Of a stretch of DNA of 64,000 bases, positions 61,230 through 64,000 are shown piece after piece. The stretch is taken from the NCBI RefSeq assembly GCF_048544455.1, contig NC_133537.1, positions 308,239,738 through 308,303,737 of the forward strand. Reading direction: 5' to 3'. Each line of letters starts with the position of its first letter. Position 1 is the stretch's first letter. Position numbers and translations under genes: made by a program. The DNA comes from Silene latifolia (lineage: Eukaryota > Streptophyta > Magnoliopsida > Caryophyllales > Caryophyllaceae). The notes below the pieces were generated by a model that was not told where the DNA came from, did no database searches, and saw only the letters and a list, made by a program, of their open reading frames with translations.

Positions 61230-61688
61230 TCATATTGCTATATTTATGTAGTTATACATACATATATCATCGTTTGCAGCAAGGTCTTTCCCTGCTTTCT
61301 TCAATGCATACGGAACCTTTTTACTGGTTGGTGTACATCTGAATTGCTCTGTATCTCGCTTTGTAGCGATCCAAAGGTATGAGCCTTGCTGTGGTCTATA
61401 AGCTGCGTAATAATCGTCTCTTCCACGTCCTACTTCTTCAAATTTCTCAGCTAATTTGAACGCCAATTTGCATGTTGTATCATCTTCTCCAAACTCAATT
61501 CGCACAATTCCATTGAAATGCATGCCCTGTGTAGTATTAATCGTGCACAATCCTTCTATGTGATAGCCCTGTCTCTTTAGGGTGTTAGCAAGCTTGTCTA
61601 GATTGCGTGGCTTGTATTGGTCTTGTTCCATTTTGCCAGGCACATTAGCCAGAATGCATGTATATGGGTATACAAACATATTTGCCAT
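61230..61688 (-). CDS. Small XS-domain-like protein
   Basis: 152 residues from the ATG at 61,688. Read against my memory of the XS domain (SGS3, IDN2/FDM family) the order matches: an opening CILANVPGK, LANTLKRQGY, GIVRIEFG, LAFKLAEKFEEVGRGRDDY and a YLWIATKRD block. XS domains bind double-stranded RNA in plant small-RNA pathways. Here the domain stands alone, without the zf-XS, coiled-coil or XH parts. A TATA-like ctatataaca on the minus strand (61,771-61,780) lies about 85 bp upstream of the ATG. It could be an expressed mini-gene or a captured fragment, given the Helitron-like terminus at 60,961. A degenerate copy follows at 62,478. Confidence 0.6.
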   Translation of the reverse strand: MANMFVYPYTCILANVPGKMEQDQYKPRNLDKLANTLKRQGYHIEGLCTINTTQGMHFNGIVRIEFGEDDTTCKLAFKLAEKFEEVGRGRDDYYAAYRPQQGSYLWIATKRDTEQFRCTPTSKKVPYALKKAGKDLAANDDICMYNYINIAI

Positions 61689-62477
61689 TCTCGTGGGTTA
61701 AATTTTGATATTTTGTGTTTTATTTGTGTTTTGAAGTGTATAAATATGACTATTACCAAATTGTTTGCACTGTTATATAGGTCTTGAATTTTGACCGTTT
61801 AATTGTATATTAAGAATTTAAAGATAGTCTTTGCTTTTAATGGTTGTTCATAGGCATTCATGATTCAATGGCTGCCCTCATAAACTGCCTCTAAAAGGAC
61901 TAATTAGTTGGTGGTTTTAAATGCTATCTATTTGTTTAATTTGGATGGTGATTAATACATTCATTGAAATTAGTTGTAAATGTAAAAATGCAAATTGGTT
62001 GGTAATTCTAGTTCAATGGCCTGCATCTCTAATCTGCATAGGTTAACATAGCCTAGGAATTAATTGTAATTCAGCGTTTCAGAGGCATAATCGTGTCGTC
62101 TTTTTAATAATTGCATTACTATATAAGTATCCAAGATTTATGTACTGAATAATATGAATGATCAAGGATGAAAGGATAAACAGTTGATTCTTGCTCTCTT
62201 TGATATGTAAGAGTCATTTACATTCTTAAATTGGAGGTTGTGTATTATAGACAGACATATTAGGTCTTAGAACCTTTTTTTTTGGGGAAATTAAATTTAA
62301 GAGCGAACGTTACAAAACCATCGTCTATTGATTTTAAGTAATACACCATTAAGCCTTACTTTTTTGATCTCTCGTTGATAAGTAGGACATTGTTTTATGA
62401 ATTTGTAATAACCTTATTTCGTGTTTTGTTTTTTGGGTGGGCAGCTTAGTCAACAAGAACCAATTGTTTGTTAACAG
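61689..62477. other. Spacer between the XS copies
   Basis: AT-rich with no recognised gene. The segment just right of 61,688 is the presumed promoter and 5' UTR of the small XS gene. Confidence 0.45.
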
Positions 62478-62911
62478 CTACCTATCACTGAACACATCAA
62501 GAATATTAAAGTATGTATTGTTTGCCTCTGCGTCTGTAAGTATGCTTGTCTGATCCTTTACATAATCTGGTACCGCGACATGTCGAACAACACTTGAACG
62601 TATGTACAGATTATCTATTGCTGCAGCCTCCCAGAGATAAGGCTTGACATCAGTATGTTTGCTGTTAGACCAGTTATTATGACCATGTTCTGCTTCATGA
62701 AAAATTTCAGCAAGCTTAAAGGTATAATCCAGTGTTGTTGCGTACATCTGAATTCCAGTCTGAGCACTCTTGTGAACTCATTTGCGGCTCACACGGGCTT
62801 GACCTTTGTCGCCAAGTATCCTAGGCTTCTCAAAGTATTACTGAGTTTAGGAAAATTGTTAGAAACCCTTTGTCCATTGTGATGCCAATGCATGTATAAA
62901 ACTGTTTAAGG
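62478..62911 (-). pseudogene. Second XS-domain-like copy, broken
   Basis: The open part (62,747-62,478) carries FKLAEIFHEAEHGHNNW and a YLWEAAAIDN block, paralogous to FKLAEKFEEVGRGRDDY and YLWIATKRD in the upstream copy. The domain start lies in another phase on the same strand (about 62,911-62,760), where GQRVSNNF, LSNTLRSLGY and RLEF can be read with a TGA between the last two. The copy therefore has one nonsense and one frameshift mutation. It may have arisen by tandem duplication with 61,230-61,688, but the two are clearly diverged. Confidence 0.6.
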
Positions 62912-64000
62912 ACGTTTGATGTCTTGTTTGATTCTACACAACTTTCATTTATTCGATTAAAGTTTTTGAGTCACTTTGTGTGTTTGATTGAGCAGCTTGT
63001 ATAATCAACATCTTGTAAGAGGTGATAGTTAAACCAATGGCCAATTTTTTCCCTCTAAATTTTTCACCACATTTCAGTAACATTTCATCTCATAACACAC
63101 CAACCAGTGCCAAATTTCTACGATTTCAATAGGAGATCACAATATAAAGCTTCAAAGAGAGCTAAAATTTAAGCAAAATGCTGCAACAAAAAACAAGGAA
63201 GCAGAATTAGGCACCCAAAACACCTCGCTGTCACAACCATGTCCAACCGTTTAACAATGTGACCTTAACCTACTAAATCCAACATCTAAAGAAGCTTCGA
63301 AAGTAAACTAAAAGCATTTAAAGCCGAACTCAGATACTATGGTTGTAGAAGTGAGTAAATTAACAGTAGAAGTGAGACGACAACTTTACAAAGGAGATAT
63401 AGAATAAATGAAACTGAGATACCCTCAGCATGTAGGGAACATCAAGATCAATTAATCGATAAATCAAATATAGAAATCGCAATACATGAACAACTAAAAG
63501 TGAGTTTGCATTGTAGGTGATACACAATTCTTTTGACTGTTGTTATTGTGAGCACGCAAGTCTGTAGCTGAGAAGAACATTTATCTTATTATACAAAGCA
63601 TGATTAAATCTAAACCATAATCTCCGAAGTTCAATTACGACTTGCTGAATTAATTCTATATTTAGTATTTGTACAACTTGAGCAGTTCACTAATCCTTTT
63701 AAACTTCTGTTACCAATTCTTCCAAATTTGGCCAGGCAACCAAGCTTCCCCAAAAGTTATTCAACTAGTCTTGGTCATGTTCGGTTTGAGTGCGAGACAG
63801 TGAATTAGTCGGTGTAATTTGTATGTAAACTGGCATAATTTTCATCTTTTTCGCAAAGCCATTGTTACACAATAGGTGAGCCATTGTAGGTATGACAAAT
63901 AAAAAAGTAGACTTCCTAGGATAGGTTATTTAAACAAGAACTTAAAAAGAAAAACATACATGCAGTAGTTTGTAGGTATGTAGCCAGGACACCAACGCAC
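62912..64000. other. AT-rich flank, no gene seen
   Basis: No open frame with protein features, no RNA gene and no clear repeat to the window end. Confidence 0.45.

Overview
The window is plant nuclear DNA, almost certainly from a dicot. Genes are sparse, spliceosomal introns are present, and most of the sequence is nested transposable elements. The start of the intact CNL resistance protein resembles RGA2-like proteins I recall from spinach, beet and quinoa, so Caryophyllales is a reasonable guess. The species cannot be fixed from this sequence.

Layout. Positions 1-13,230 hold a graveyard of retroelements: a minus-strand solo-LTR-like unit (715-6867) split by a 5'-truncated L1-type LINE with a 15-bp target duplication (1538-6190), two further LINE fragments, a second LTR (9871-11384), a Helitron-type terminus, a Stowaway MITE and an older LTR. 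Positions 13,231-49,885 are one old inverted-repeat element blown apart by later insertions. Element A (13,628-41,641, target duplication GTAAG) is a chromovirus-like LTR element carrying one decayed Athila-like ORF. Element C (41,725-49,251, minus strand, target duplication GTTTA) is a non-coding LARD-type relative of A. Element B (18,477-38,448, target duplication GATGT/GATAT) sits inside A and is a 20-kb Tat/Ogre-type Ty3 element. B has gag-pro, RT, RNase H and integrase remnants in sense, plus two intron-containing genes in antisense (a DUF7745-like gene and an eight-exon plant mobile domain gene).

Positions 49,886-64,000 are the gene-bearing part: an intact CNL immune receptor (51,857-55,264), a fragment of a second NLR, a three-exon coiled-coil protein gene (57,174-60,474, minus), and a small XS-domain gene with a second, broken XS copy, both lying beyond a Helitron-like 3' terminus at 60,961. 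Several MITEs (Tourist-like, Mutator-like and others) lie between them.

Unusual signals: (1) phased arrays of the palindrome TCGATCGA, spaced alternately about 19 and 21 bp, in the LTRs and interiors of A and C and as single or degenerate copies elsewhere; (2) a dispersed hairpin motif built on GACGCAG...CTGCGCCTCTTCC throughout B, including upstream of three of its apparent promoters; (3) antisense genes in B that keep their introns; (4) the XS pair near a Helitron end. All calls are from reading the sequence; no database search was possible.
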